A stretch of DNA of 64,000 nucleotides, taken from NCBI GenBank assembly GCA_049670505.1, contig JBATTK010000007.1, positions 1 to 64,000 of the forward strand, written 5' to 3'. This document shows, one piece after another, positions 16,036 through 25,718 of this stretch (position 1 is the first letter of the stretch; each line of letters starts with the position of its first letter). The notes beneath the pieces were generated by a model. It did not search any database, was not told the DNA's origin, and saw only the letters and a program-made list of their open reading frames with translations. Both the position numbers and the translations under genes were made by a program. The stretch is from JBATTK01 sp049670505 (GTDB lineage Bacteria; Bacteroidota; Bacteroidia; Flavobacteriales; Flavobacteriaceae).

Positions 16036-16157
16036 TAATTCAAGATGTGTCATTGTCATGACAATCTTGCTTTGCTCCCGATGGTTGCAAAGAAGAATCA
16101 GGGAAGAAGCATCTTCTTTATCCCTAAAAGATATTGGAAACAGCTAGCCTTTAGTGT

Positions 16158-17588
16158 TCAATCCGTGCTTTTCATCCATATTCCCGCAAAGCTCCCATCA
16201 AGATATTCCGAACACGCAACTACTTTTCCATCCACTTCATGAAATTTGAATGCGTCAAAAGGATAGGCTTTCCACGAGAATGTATTGTTGACCACTTGGA
16301 ACAGTTGGGCCCCGGGCTTTTCTGTAGCCGGGTTGTCCCAAAACAGACTGTCCCCTTTGGCCGAAACAATTCGTTTTGCAGGAGGTTCCTCGCCCCACCT
16401 ATTGATGGCACTATATTCCCCTATGTATTTTTCTATGTTTTTGATCGGGGCCGTTTCCATCCTGGGAGGCTCAATGTTTAAGATTACCGGCATCACCAGA
16501 TGGCGCAAGGTCCATATTTCTTCAGGGGAGTAATTGGTGTTCATGGCAGCGGCGAAGGTGTAACCAGATTCTACATAATGGGTAAGGTTGGCCCAGCCCG
16601 TTCCTTTGTAGCCACCAGAATGGCCATGCGTTTTTTGGCCACTGTAATCTCCCAATCTTGTCCCCAAGCCATAATCTACGGTGATTTCCCCAATAGGGGT
16701 AGGTTGCAACATACGATCGAAAGATTCTTTTTTAATCAGGGTTCCATTGGTGGCCCCCTTCATGATTTTCAATAAATCCAGAACAGAAGCGGCCAGACCC
16801 CCATCACCTTTCATGCTTTTGGTCATCATGTGGAGACTGGTATCAATCCCTTTTTCGGTCAATTCATAGCCCATAGTGGCATTTTTATGGTTCCATATCT
16901 CGGGCCACATGCCTAAGGAGTTGCTATTCAAAGGTTCACCCACATTTTCTGCAATCAAATCATGGAATGATTGCCGATATTTTTTTTCCAAAATGCGTGA
17001 AAGAACGGCGAACCCGGAATTGGAATAGGAATATTTGTTGCCGGGACGGAAAAAGAGCGGTCGGTCCAAAAATGCATAAAATTCTTCATCGGTAAACACC
17101 CTTTTTTCATTGATATAAATGTCGTCGAACCAGTCTTCATGATCTATCAAACCTGATTGGTGCAGAAGCAAATGTTCAATGGTTATTTCATCCATATACT
17201 TCTGTTTTGGAAAATTGGGAATATGATCCACCACCTTATCCTTCAACGATAGCTTGCCTTCTTCAACCAACTTCATGGTAGCGATGGTGGTAATAAATTT
17301 TGAGATGGAGGCAAGGGCATAAATGGTGCTGTCGGTCGCCGGCTTTTTTGATTCGATATTTGCCATTCCATATCCTTTGGAGAAAATGACCTCTCCATCA
17401 TGGGCGATCCCGATGGAAAAGCCTATGGTGTTACCTTTATCGATAAAGGATCGGCAGATGGAATCAATTTTGGATGCCAGCATATGATTATCGGATGTAC
17501 TGCTTTCTACTTGTTCTTTCTGATTTTTACACTGTGCAAATACAAAGGGAAGTAGCAGCAAAATGATTAATTTTTTCATGGTGTTCAT
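16158..17588 (-). CDS. Serine hydrolase (class C beta-lactamase fold), lipoprotein
   Basis: A 476-residue lipoprotein (LLLPFVFAQC). All three penicillin-recognising motifs are intact: SxxK as S94-I-S-K97, YxN as YSYSNSGFAVLSR near residue 190, and HGHSGGYKGTG in place of KTG. A C-terminal lipocalin-like extension (IEKYIGEYSA to CSEYLDGS) follows, as in many periplasmic D-aminopeptidase/esterase members. Its ATG overlaps the stop of the amidohydrolase gene (ATGA), so it is the last gene of a co-translated four-gene operon with 17585-21110. Together these look like a periplasmic system for hydrolysing peptides or similar amides. Confidence 0.85.
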   Translation of the reverse strand: MNTMKKLIILLLLPFVFAQCKNQKEQVESSTSDNHMLASKIDSICRSFIDKGNTIGFSIGIAHDGEVIFSKGYGMANIESKKPATDSTIYALASISKFITTIATMKLVEEGKLSLKDKVVDHIPNFPKQKYMDEITIEHLLLHQSGLIDHEDWFDDIYINEKRVFTDEEFYAFLDRPLFFRPGNKYSYSNSGFAVLSRILEKKYRQSFHDLIAENVGEPLNSNSLGMWPEIWNHKNATMGYELTEKGIDTSLHMMTKSMKGDGGLAASVLDLLKIMKGATNGTLIKKESFDRMLQPTPIGEITVDYGLGTRLGDYSGQKTHGHSGGYKGTGWANLTHYVESGYTFAAAMNTNYSPEEIWTLRHLVMPVILNIEPPRMETAPIKNIEKYIGEYSAINRWGEEPPAKRIVSAKGDSLFWDNPATEKPGAQLFQVVNNTFSWKAYPFDAFKFHEVDGKVVACSEYLDGSFAGIWMKSTD

Positions 17589-18970
17589 TGGATAATTCGT
17601 TTTTGAATAATGCCATTTTTTATGACCGTATGTATAGCAAGGGTATTGCTGATAGACTCCAAGGGATTTTTATGGAGCAAAACCATATCGGCTTTTTTTT
17701 CTATTTCAATAGAACCTATAGAGTCTTCTACATGTAGCATTTTGGCTGCATTAAGGGTGGCCATCTTGATGATTTCGATGGGTCGGTATCCGCCGATTTC
17801 CATTAACTGCATTTCTTCGTGCATGCTGTACCCTGGGAAAATAAACGCATTATAGGTATCTGTTCCGATAACTATATTACAACCGGCCTGTTCCAATAAT
17901 TTGATATCCTCTACTTGGGGAATGGAAGTATTTTCCAAATTAGGATCTGGGATGCCCATAACGTTTTCGATGAAATCGTTTATCTCGTTTGCCAATTGAA
18001 TACGCTCCGGGGTAATATGAAGTTTGGTGTCTTCCGGTTTATATACTAGGGCAAGTTCCGGTGCTTCAAGCCATTCGGGATTCAAAGGGTACATGAAGGA
18101 TTTACCCATCATTAGGGTGGTTACCCAAGATACATTTCTGCTACCCAACGATTCTATTACTTCCTTGTCCCTTTCCCATATTACATCAACACCAATAAAG
18201 TGGATAATATTCTGAACACCTGCCTTCTCCGCAATACGAACCTCTTCCATATCATCTACATGTGCAAAAACTTCCAAATCGTACTTTTTGGCCTCTTTGA
18301 CAATCTTGGTCACAAATTCTTGCGGGATTCTTGGTACAAAAGGCGGATGGGGACCATCTTCAATGGTCACTTTAATACCTTTAATGGGGTTTTGGGCAAC
18401 CCGTTTTACATAAGCTGCTATTTGCAGGGTATCTTCCAAAAGGAATACGGTTTTTTCATGTACCCATTGATCTCCCCCATAGGTTTTTACCGGATGCCTT
18501 CCCTCCATGGTAAAATGCTGACTCGTATGGTAGACCCTTGGAGAAGGTATTATGGTATCCTTGGAAATATTGCGCATATGCGTATAGTGCTCATCACTGC
18601 AATGACCACATCCGGGCACTAAAATACCCGTCACGCCATAATGGATGAATTTTGGGAAGTTTTCTTCCGGTGGTCCGGGGTGTGCATGGCCATCGATTAG
18701 ACCTGGGATAAGATATTTTCCTTTTCCGTTAACTAATGCTGTTTCCTTGCCTACCCCTACTTTTAAAGTGTCTATTCTGGATATCCGGGAATCCTTGATA
18801 TAGACATTCACATTTTGTCTAATATCGTTTCCTGTACCATCAATTAGGTTGACACTGGAAATTACAAGGTCATAGTTTATTTCGTTCTTTTTTTCTTGAT
18901 TACATCCTATAAGGACGATTATTGATATGAGGAGGATAAAATGCTTTACCATATTCAAAAGTTTTTTCAT
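17585..18970 (-). CDS. Amidohydrolase-superfamily lipoprotein
   Basis: A 461-residue exported protein (lipobox IIVLIGC). It has the metal-dependent amidohydrolase layout: a beta-sandwich N-terminus, GLIDGHAHPGPP (HxH metal ligands), EVFAHVDDME (His), IIHFIGVD (His), and IGTDTYNAF (catalytic Asp), then NAAKMLHVEDSIGSIEIEKKADM, the typical closing motif of imidazolonepropionase/prolidase-like members. It probably cleaves a cyclic amide or dipeptide in the periplasm; the substrate cannot be told. It lies between an unknown exported protein and the serine hydrolase. Confidence 0.85.
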   Translation of the reverse strand: MKKLLNMVKHFILLISIIVLIGCNQEKKNEINYDLVISSVNLIDGTGNDIRQNVNVYIKDSRISRIDTLKVGVGKETALVNGKGKYLIPGLIDGHAHPGPPEENFPKFIHYGVTGILVPGCGHCSDEHYTHMRNISKDTIIPSPRVYHTSQHFTMEGRHPVKTYGGDQWVHEKTVFLLEDTLQIAAYVKRVAQNPIKGIKVTIEDGPHPPFVPRIPQEFVTKIVKEAKKYDLEVFAHVDDMEEVRIAEKAGVQNIIHFIGVDVIWERDKEVIESLGSRNVSWVTTLMMGKSFMYPLNPEWLEAPELALVYKPEDTKLHITPERIQLANEINDFIENVMGIPDPNLENTSIPQVEDIKLLEQAGCNIVIGTDTYNAFIFPGYSMHEEMQLMEIGGYRPIEIIKMATLNAAKMLHVEDSIGSIEIEKKADMVLLHKNPLESISNTLAIHTVIKNGIIQKRIIQ

Positions 18971-18980
18971 GATTTGATTT

Positions 18981-19787
18981 TTAATAACTGATTTTTGGAA
19001 GATATTTTAATTGATAGTTTTTGCGTGAAAAACTTAAGCTATCAAATTTTCGAAACAAATTTTTCCATTCGTCCTTTTTCCCTTTTTTTTTCATCCAAGT
19101 TTCTAAATGGTCCTGAATGTTTATACGCATCTCCTTATCATAAAACCAAATATGAAACACACTGCTGTAGGCGCCAAACGAACCCCGGTTGCCCTCAAGA
19201 GGGTATTCGTACCCCGTTTCCTTCAAGAGTTTGACGAGTTGGCGGGTATATGTATCGAACTCATCCAGCTGGTCGGCATATATTTTATATTCCACCATGG
19301 TTGTGAATGGGTGTTTGGAAACCGATATTTCCTTAACACTGCTCCATGGTAATAGCATTTCTTGCAAGAAATGCCCGGTTACCTCAAAATTACAATCTTT
19401 TAGACTGTCAAGAATTGAATCAAACTCAACTTTTTTCCCGAGTCTATAGAACTCTTCCCTATAATCGCTCAACTTTAAAACATCGTTTAAACCAGTACTG
19501 AAGTTTATAAATAGATACGCTTTACTGTCAGATTCATACCCAAGCCAATCATAATCTTCCTTTATCTTGTTTTCCCTGGCCAATAATGATAATCGGGACA
19601 GGGCCTGTTCAAATTTGTTCTTATCGGCAGCTTGAACCCTGATAAAAGTGAGCTGGGTGGTAATCTCAATATCCTTTTTTGATATTGATTTTTGTGAAAA
19701 TCCTTGAAAGGACCATAAAACCAATAAGAAGAGGTAGAAATAAAACGACAGGTGTTTACACGGTTTTAAAAGGCTGATTGTTTTCAT
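18981..19787 (-). CDS. Exported protein of unknown function with two alpha/beta-barrel-like repeats
   Basis: A 268-residue protein with a signal sequence (FYLFLLVLWSFQGFSQ). I do not recognise the family. Two halves look alike: TFIRVQAADKNKFEQALSRL with YLFINF, and MVEYKIYADQLDEFDTYTRQ with FHIWFYD, each a strand, helix, strand pattern like dimeric alpha/beta-barrel (NIPSNAP/ABM-like) domains. It lies 10 bp from the amidohydrolase at 17585 and 15 bp after the one at 19803, so it belongs to the same operon. Confidence 0.6.
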   Translation of the reverse strand: MKTISLLKPCKHLSFYFYLFLLVLWSFQGFSQKSISKKDIEITTQLTFIRVQAADKNKFEQALSRLSLLARENKIKEDYDWLGYESDSKAYLFINFSTGLNDVLKLSDYREEFYRLGKKVEFDSILDSLKDCNFEVTGHFLQEMLLPWSSVKEISVSKHPFTTMVEYKIYADQLDEFDTYTRQLVKLLKETGYEYPLEGNRGSFGAYSSVFHIWFYDKEMRINIQDHLETWMKKKGKKDEWKNLFRKFDSLSFSRKNYQLKYLPKISY

Positions 19788-19802
19788 GGTTGATGTCCTA
19801 TT

Positions 19803-21110
19803 TTAAGGTAGCTTATAAACCTTCCCTTTCTTCATCACAAATTCAACTTTTTCAAGTACCGTAATGTCTTCCAATGGATTTCCCTTTACGGCTATAATAT
19901 CGGCCCATTTTCCTTCTTTGATGCTTCCGGTTTGTTTTTCTATTCCTATTAACTCGGCGGCATTTATGGTAGCGGATTTTATGGCATCGATTTCCTTCAT
20001 TCCCGCCTTGACCATCAAATTGAATTGCTCCGCGTTGCGACCATGTGGATACACGCCCGCGTCTGAGCCGAATGCCATTTTTACGCCTTGTTTGTGCGCT
20101 TTTAGAAAATTAGCAGCAAAACTGTTATACATTTCGTTATTGCCTTCAGCTATTTTTTTATCACTATAGTCGTTGTTCTTCTCCAGTAAATCATAATGCG
20201 CAGCCATCAAATCCATGACGAGATAAACATTATTTTTTTTCATTAGTTCGATGGATTCGTCATCCATCAAACTGCCGTGTTCAATAGAAGTGACACCTGC
20301 TTTTACGGCGTTTTTTATCCCTTCTGCACCATGGGCATGAGCAGCCACTTTTAAACCGTTTTTTTTGGCTTCAACAACTGCTGCTTTGATTTCTTCTTCG
20401 GTATACGAAGCTGCGCCGGGTATAGAACCGCTGGTGCCGAAACCACCAGTTGCCGTAATTTTAATAAGGTCGACTCCCTGTTTGATGTGACGGCGCACTT
20501 GTTTTCTTACTTCATCAACCCCATCAGCAATGGCTGCAGGATTTTGTTTTAATTCAAGTTGTGGTGCCATCCAACTTTCCCAATCTCCGTGACCGCCAGT
20601 CATGGTAATGGCAGGACCACTTACGTACATTCTCGGGCCGGGAATAATCTCCTTGTTAATTGCATCTCGTAGTGCAATATCACTATAGAAAATACCCCAA
20701 ATATCCCTTACGGTAGTAAAACCAGCGCTAAGTGTTTTTTTTGCATTAAGCGTTCCCATAATACCGTAATTGGCAATAGGCAGCTCCCATTGGTCAATAG
20801 ACTTATCGTAAGAGTTCAATACCAAATGGGCGTGGCAATCAATAAGTCCAGGGAGGATAGTGTATTCCGATAAATCGATAAGGTCTTTGTATTTATCTTT
20901 TTCGCTGGCCTTATCGATTTTGAGAATCTTCTTATCCGCTATAAGAATAAGGACATCCTTGACAATTATACCTTTTTTGACATCCACCATTGCACCCGCC
21001 CAAATTGCCTGAGGATAGGTCTGTGGAGGCGACTTAATCTGTTGCGAAAATAGTTTGAGGTTGGATAAAATAATAAACAGTAAAACGGATAATACTCTGA
21101 GGCACCCCAT
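19803..21110 (-). CDS. Amidohydrolase (imidazolonepropionase/prolidase-like), exported
   Basis: A 435-residue protein with signal peptide (VLSVLLFIILSNLKLFSQ). Metal-site motifs are GLIDCHAHL (HxH), IKITATGGFGTSG (a Lys position), KVAAHAHGAEGIK and IEHGSLMDDE (His ligands), and AFGSDAGVYPHG (Asp). The end reads NAAELIGIEKQTGSIKEGKWAD. It belongs to the Xaa-Pro dipeptidase/arginine carboxypeptidase-like branch of amidohydrolases. First gene of the operon that runs down to 16158. Upstream, 21111-21447 has no gene. Confidence 0.87.
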   Translation of the reverse strand: MGCLRVLSVLLFIILSNLKLFSQQIKSPPQTYPQAIWAGAMVDVKKGIIVKDVLILIADKKILKIDKASEKDKYKDLIDLSEYTILPGLIDCHAHLVLNSYDKSIDQWELPIANYGIMGTLNAKKTLSAGFTTVRDIWGIFYSDIALRDAINKEIIPGPRMYVSGPAITMTGGHGDWESWMAPQLELKQNPAAIADGVDEVRKQVRRHIKQGVDLIKITATGGFGTSGSIPGAASYTEEEIKAAVVEAKKNGLKVAAHAHGAEGIKNAVKAGVTSIEHGSLMDDESIELMKKNNVYLVMDLMAAHYDLLEKNNDYSDKKIAEGNNEMYNSFAANFLKAHKQGVKMAFGSDAGVYPHGRNAEQFNLMVKAGMKEIDAIKSATINAAELIGIEKQTGSIKEGKWADIIAVKGNPLEDITVLEKVEFVMKKGKVYKLP

Positions 21111-21391
21111 CTATTTGAGAATTTTTAGCAGTTCTATTCTTGGGGGAAGTACCTACTATTTTCGACATTTTTAAAGATAGCTATTTAGGTGTTATTTTCA
21201 CAACATAAATTATATGTGAACACTTAAAATGTATAAATGGTCTTTACAACCATATAATTGGTGGTTTAAATCCGATTTACGGTGCTTTTTCACTCCATAA
21301 CCTTTATAAATTATTGAATAGTTTACTAACTAATAGTAGGTTATATAAAATGGCCGATTAGGGGAACAGAATGGGAAAAAGCAGAAGTCGC

Positions 21392-21409
21392 ATAAAACGT
21401 TCGTTTTAT
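21392..21409. terminator. AT-rich hairpin between two minus-strand units
   Basis: ATAAAACG-TT-CGTTTTAT, perfect 8-bp arms, lies 39 bp past the stop of the alpha/beta hydrolase gene at 21448. It separates that gene from the amidohydrolase operon. The short loop and lack of a separate T-run keep the terminator call tentative. The rest of 21111-21447 is AT-rich and empty. Confidence 0.4.
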
Positions 21410-21447
21410 AGAACATGCTTTAATGCATTATATAAGAATGAAGTGGG

Positions 21448-22404
21448 CTATTGCTTGTCTTGAAGATGTTTATCGAATAACTCGATTATTCCATTAAAAT
21501 ATTGCTCAGTAGCAACTTTCCCAGATGTTCCTGTCATAAATCCATGGTCTCCGCTCTCAATCGTTATCAAATTGGCATCGACTTTGTTTTTCTTGAGCTT
21601 TTCTGCAAAGGATACCGCCTGTTCGTAGGAAACCACCACATCTTTATTACCGTGAACAAGGAAAAAAGCCGCATCGTCAGCAGTAATATAGGTAATTGGA
21701 GAGGCTTCCGCATACAAATCATATTCAAAATCCCGAGGGGTGTCCGTGTTCCTCCATGCGGGATGATGCGTTCCCACAAAAGAGGCAATAGCACCTATGT
21801 CGCCGAAGCCGCTAGTAGCAAATTCCGATAAATCAAAAACTCCCGCCAAGGCCACGACTGCCTGTATCTTTGAGCTCTCCCGGTTTATTAGGTTTTCTCC
21901 GTCAGGATTGCCGACATCGTCCATCGTGCCAAGCATACTTACAAGATGACCCCCTGAAGAATGCCCTATGGCTCCGATTTTTTTTCGGTCAATTTTAAAG
22001 CGTTCGGCATTATACCGAACAAACTGTACTGCCCTTTGTGCATCCTCAACCGCTGCAGGGAAACGGAATACAGGTGCTGACCGATGGTTGATCGCGAACA
22101 GTGTGTATCCGTTTTTCAATAAATTATCAGTGCCTATTATATTGGCTAAATACCAAGGATCATCATTCAGTGGTGTTGCATCATAACTCATGAGTTGATG
22201 AAACCCGCTTCCCGGTATGACCATAATTCCATATCCGTTTGGCTCCTTTGGATAATAAACATCCATTAGCAAAGCCAATCCGCCATGCATTCCATAGATT
22301 ACGTTGGACTCAATTTTTGATGCAGCACTTTCCTGCGCCAGTAAATGGATCGGTGCGTACAATAAGGATAAACCAATAGTGAATATTGTAAGTGATTTTT
22401 TCAT
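21448..22404 (-). CDS. Exported alpha/beta hydrolase (esterase/lipase-like)
   Basis: A 318-residue protein from the ATG at 22404, chosen because it begins a clean signal peptide (MKKSLTIFTIGLSLLYAPIH, then LLAQES). The fold shows GIMVIPGSGFHQLMSYD (oxyanion strand), nucleophile elbow GAIGHSSGGHLVSML (GxSxG), AFFLVHGNKDVVVSYEQA (Asp) and SGDHGFMTG (His), so the catalytic triad is complete. It resembles the BD-FAE/carboxylesterase group that acts on acetylated sugars or short esters. It stands alone; the 475-bp gap upstream has no gene. Confidence 0.82.
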   Translation of the reverse strand: MKKSLTIFTIGLSLLYAPIHLLAQESAASKIESNVIYGMHGGLALLMDVYYPKEPNGYGIMVIPGSGFHQLMSYDATPLNDDPWYLANIIGTDNLLKNGYTLFAINHRSAPVFRFPAAVEDAQRAVQFVRYNAERFKIDRKKIGAIGHSSGGHLVSMLGTMDDVGNPDGENLINRESSKIQAVVALAGVFDLSEFATSGFGDIGAIASFVGTHHPAWRNTDTPRDFEYDLYAEASPITYITADDAAFFLVHGNKDVVVSYEQAVSFAEKLKKNKVDANLITIESGDHGFMTGTSGKVATEQYFNGIIELFDKHLQDKQ

Positions 22405-22879
22405 TTTTACAGAATTTACAAATTGTTCTTTACTGGGGGAAGATATCTTACTCATTTGTAAGATAATATATTTTGAAATGATAAAGGTCCCTTTTTAATC
22501 AAAAGTCGGAAAAGCATATATGCTACTTTTTCATTCTTTAAGCAAAATTGTATTTGCTAATTGAATTTGAAGCGACTTGAGTTTTACTGGAAATAAACTT
22601 AGTCCTTAAAACGACCGTTTCACAGAACGGTTTTCTTAGAAAACAAAATCATTTATAGGAGTGTCCCATTCGTGGGCTCTTTTTGTGGGATTTGTTTGTT
22701 TCGAAAGACGTTCGTTTTAAGAAACAGAACTAGTGCTTTTTATAGGACAACGTTTTGTATGTAGTTTTTTACGCTGTTTTTTTTCGCCTCTTAAAGCTCC
22801 TCCAAGCATTCGCCTAAAGGTTTTCCGTTCTTATAAATATGATTACAAAACTCTAAGCTAGCGGTTTCCATTTCCATTT
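22405..22879. other. Intergenic region with hairpin and repeat remnant
   Basis: No gene. It contains a hairpin at 22614-22631 (ACCGTT-TCACAG-AACGGT, with A- and T-runs outside, so it could stop transcription in either direction) and the second copy of the 33-bp repeat at 22687-22719. Confidence 0.4.
22687..22719 (+). repeat. 33-bp dispersed repeat, copy 2
   Basis: Same as 1658-1690 with three mismatches. Unlike copy 1 it has no integrase fragment beside it. Confidence 0.4.
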
Positions 22880-23752
22880 TTATAAATTGCTTTTTACGAA
22901 TGTAATTACATCCTGTTCGTATTGTTTAAGCGCTTTTTCACCCGCTCCTCGATAAGCAGTAAACGCAATTGTATTTCCTCTACGTACCGTAACTTTTTCC
23001 AATGGACCTTCAAATAATAAGTGCCCTGCATTTTCATAAAAAATAAATTTAATCGGGCGACCTTTTTCTTGACGTGATTTCATCCAACTTTCTATCAATA
23101 TAGGTGATATTGGATAGGTTCTTGTCCATACATAGTCCGTGTCGGATTTTCCGGCCCAAGTATCCAATTTGCCAAAAGGTATAATTGTAGGAATATTAAA
23201 ATCTCCGAGAGGATATCCCGTAGCCGCAGGAGCCTCCGATATAATACCTTTTATATAATCGTTTGTTAGCGTGCTTCCGGCATATAAAGCTATCCTGCCA
23301 CCGTTTGAAGCTCCATAAAGGAAAATATTTTGATTATCCCAACGATCGTCTTTCGCAGCATATTCAACTGCCCCTTTGAAAACGCCCCAAATTAGATTTT
23401 GTTTGCCCTTGTTCGTAACTCTACGGGTAACAAATTCCCAATCCAAACCATTCATCTCATACGCATCAAATGATATGGTAGCAAACCCATTTCGTCGAAA
23501 CATCTCTACCCGGGCACGATCATCTTCGCGATAACCGGCGCCTCCGTGCGCATAGACTATTATGGGGACTTTTTTTCCATCGGCAGGAATCCAGATCTCA
23601 ACAGATTTATGGTCTGGGTCGAACTCCGCAAATGGCTCAAAGGTCGTGTGCCACCCTCTTGAACCTACTTCTTTAAGTTCTGCTGTTTGGGATATAACTT
23701 TACATCCAAACGTTATGAACGTCAAAAGAAGAATAAAAATTGATTTTTTCAT
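22880..23752 (-). CDS. Exported alpha/beta hydrolase (dienelactone hydrolase-like)
   Basis: A 290-residue protein with a lipoprotein-like leader (FILLLTFITFGC). Core motifs are VPIIVYAHGGAGYREDDRA (oxyanion HGG), nucleophile elbow FLYGASNGGRIALYAG (GxSxG, Ser in GASNG), TIIPFGKLDTWAG (Asp) and FYENAGHLLF (His). The length and order fit dienelactone-hydrolase-like or prolyl-oligopeptidase-like esterases of the periplasm. Substrate unknown. An inverted repeat GTTGCA-N8-TGCAAC (23801-23820) lies about 50 bp upstream and may be its operator. Confidence 0.82.
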   Translation of the reverse strand: MKKSIFILLLTFITFGCKVISQTAELKEVGSRGWHTTFEPFAEFDPDHKSVEIWIPADGKKVPIIVYAHGGAGYREDDRARVEMFRRNGFATISFDAYEMNGLDWEFVTRRVTNKGKQNLIWGVFKGAVEYAAKDDRWDNQNIFLYGASNGGRIALYAGSTLTNDYIKGIISEAPAATGYPLGDFNIPTIIPFGKLDTWAGKSDTDYVWTRTYPISPILIESWMKSRQEKGRPIKFIFYENAGHLLFEGPLEKVTVRRGNTIAFTAYRGAGEKALKQYEQDVITFVKSNL

Positions 23753-24027
23753 TTTATCGATTTTTAATTATGCCTTAAAGACTGATTTTTTTTATCTAGT
23801 GTTGCAAGATTATCTGCAACGCGGATTTATTGTTTCTTTTACCGTAGACGAGTAATCCTGTGAAATGTTAAGGATTGAATGGAAGTACAATTTTGTTACA
23901 TCACTTACAACATACGAACATGATCAATGATTATACATCCATTATTGGAACCACATGAATTTGACATTGTCCCAAGGGGGAAAAGAAATTGAAGGGAGAA
24001 TAAAGTTGATGTCAAAAAAAGTATTAT

Positions 24028-24597
24028 TTAAAATGCTTTTTCAATTCTTCGTTTTAGCTCCGGAAGTACCTCTTTTTTGAACCATTCATTTTTTACTTGC
24101 CAAATATTATTCCGTGGAGATGGGTGCGGTAACACAAAATACTTTGGCAAATAATAGGTATAGTTCTTAACTGTTTCGGTCAATGTTCTCTTGGATGTAC
24201 CGTTTAAGTAATAATCTTGTGCATATTTACCGATCAGTAGAATCAATTCAGGTTTTTCTATCCTGTTAAGTAGCGTATTATGCCATTTTGGGGCACATTC
24301 TTTTGTTGGAGGGTTATCACCGGATTTACCTCTGCCGGGATAGCAAAAACCCATTGGAACCAATCCGATTTTTTTAGCATCGTAAAAAAAAGCGTCATCG
24401 ATACCCATCCATTTTCTTAAGTTCTCTCCACTTTTGTCATCCCACGGAACCCCCGTTTCATGGACAATAGCACCTGGTGCTTGACCTATTATTACAATTT
24501 TACTTTTAGGGTGTGCGGCAACGATTGGTCGAGGTCCGAGGGGTAAACTCTTTTCGCAAACCTTACAATTCTTTATTTCCAATAATAATTTATCCAT
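24028..24597 (-). CDS. Uracil-DNA glycosylase family protein
   Basis: A 189-residue cytoplasmic protein. Motif 1 is VIIGQAPGAIVHETGVPWDD (GQAPG in place of the GEAPG of family 4 enzymes) and motif 2 is LPHPSPRNN (HPS). An N-terminal CKVCEKSL offers two Cys, but the four cysteines of the iron-sulfur family 4 type are not all obvious. It likely removes uracil or a related base from DNA, but the substrate of this branch (UDG-like, DUF-type) is less certain. Single gene; about 280 bp upstream to the next CDS on either side lack genes. Confidence 0.8.
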   Translation of the reverse strand: MDKLLLEIKNCKVCEKSLPLGPRPIVAAHPKSKIVIIGQAPGAIVHETGVPWDDKSGENLRKWMGIDDAFFYDAKKIGLVPMGFCYPGRGKSGDNPPTKECAPKWHNTLLNRIEKPELILLIGKYAQDYYLNGTSKRTLTETVKNYTYYLPKYFVLPHPSPRNNIWQVKNEWFKKEVLPELKRRIEKAF

Positions 24598-24803
24598 ACT
24601 TTAAAACCTATTAAATTTATAAAATGCCTAACGCGCTCCTATTATCATTGGTCAAATTTCCTTTCCGGCAATACTATCTATATCGATGATTTATATCGGA
24701 ATTACCAAAGCACATCGACCATAAGATCAACATGCTCTGAAAAATAGCCTGCTAAAATCACCGCTTGCCTAGTGTCTTGGAGAAACGTTGGATTCTAATG
24801 GTA

Positions 24804-25184
24804 CTAGACTTTCATCTTATTCCCTAAACCTTGGGCTACAGGTTCCGGTTTATGAAGGCCAACTACAATAAGTACGGCGGCACCATTAATCCAATAGTAA
24901 TATGCATCCATTCCTTCAAAGGAAAAAATAAAAGGAGCTAGGATGAAAACAATAGCGACCAAAAAGTCTACGATCAAGTGAAACTTATAAGGAATGACCT
25001 TAAAGGCACCCAAATGGTGGTCGGTTAATAGGGTTAATATGAATGCCGCGATTCCCGTAGTTATTGAAAGTTGTAAGGCTAGAGGGTTAGAATCCCCTAA
25101 ACCCAACAATAAGGGAAGAACTATCAAAGCAATGGCAACAGGGTAATCTAAAAATGCGTGTATTCTTTTGGTTATGAATTTCAT
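24804..25184 (-). CDS. Four-helix membrane protein, SPW-repeat-like
   Basis: A 126-residue inner-membrane protein with four hydrophobic helices in two similar halves: FLDYPVAIALIVLPLLLGL and FHLIVDFLVAIVFILAPFIF. This internal duplication resembles SPW-repeat proteins, although the SPW triplet itself is not there. Function unknown. It ends the minus-strand group headed by the AraC regulator at 26147, 31 bp after the YHS gene. Confidence 0.6.
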   Translation of the reverse strand: MKFITKRIHAFLDYPVAIALIVLPLLLGLGDSNPLALQLSITTGIAAFILTLLTDHHLGAFKVIPYKFHLIVDFLVAIVFILAPFIFSFEGMDAYYYWINGAAVLIVVGLHKPEPVAQGLGNKMKV

Positions 25185-25215
25185 AGTTTTTGATATTAAA
25201 TGGTTACCAAAGTAT

Positions 25216-25686
25216 TCAGTTGTGGGTCTTGCTTAATTTTTCCCAGTTAGTATCTGCTATGCCCCTCAATTTACGGTGATTGTTTTCTGCCAACCATAGT
25301 TGTTTTGCATCCAATTCTACGTTGTTCAAAAACAGGTAGTACTTTCCATCTTTGACCATAAACTTATTTGGATCTACCCTGAATTTAGCTCCCACATATG
25401 TTCCAAAGGCGCAGTATCCGCCATATTGAGGCAGATATTTTGCAGGGTTCTTGTCAAAAATTGCCTTTTGTTCTGCAGAAGTAAGGTAGTATGCCACCTT
25501 TTTGTACTCGGACTTATATTCCTTGCTTCCTCTTTGGGCCAATCCCAAATCCAAGTACGATACCGGACTGTAACCCGCAAGTGCAATGTTACTGTTGTCT
25601 ATATTGTTGGCCATCTTATCTTGAGCGGATAAAGTGGTGGCAAATAAAAATGCGAATGCTATTAATGATGTTTTTAAAGTTTTCAT
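25216..25686 (-). CDS. Periplasmic YHS-domain protein
   Basis: A 156-residue exported protein (signal peptide to LFATTLSAQ). It contains a YHS-like domain: IALAGYSPVSYLDLGLAQ, then VAYYLTSAEQKAIFDKNPAK, then YLPQYGGYCAFGTYVGAKF with one Cys, and a downstream FRVDPNKFMV strand. YHS domains often bind metal or are linked to copper and heavy-metal proteins. It is 32 bp downstream of the broken SnoaL-like gene and precedes a small membrane protein, probably in one transcript. Confidence 0.8.
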   Translation of the reverse strand: MKTLKTSLIAFAFLFATTLSAQDKMANNIDNSNIALAGYSPVSYLDLGLAQRGSKEYKSEYKKVAYYLTSAEQKAIFDKNPAKYLPQYGGYCAFGTYVGAKFRVDPNKFMVKDGKYYLFLNNVELDAKQLWLAENNHRKLRGIADTNWEKLSKTHN

Positions 25687-25718
25687 TTCTTATGTTTTTA
25701 TAATTGTTATTATTTTTG

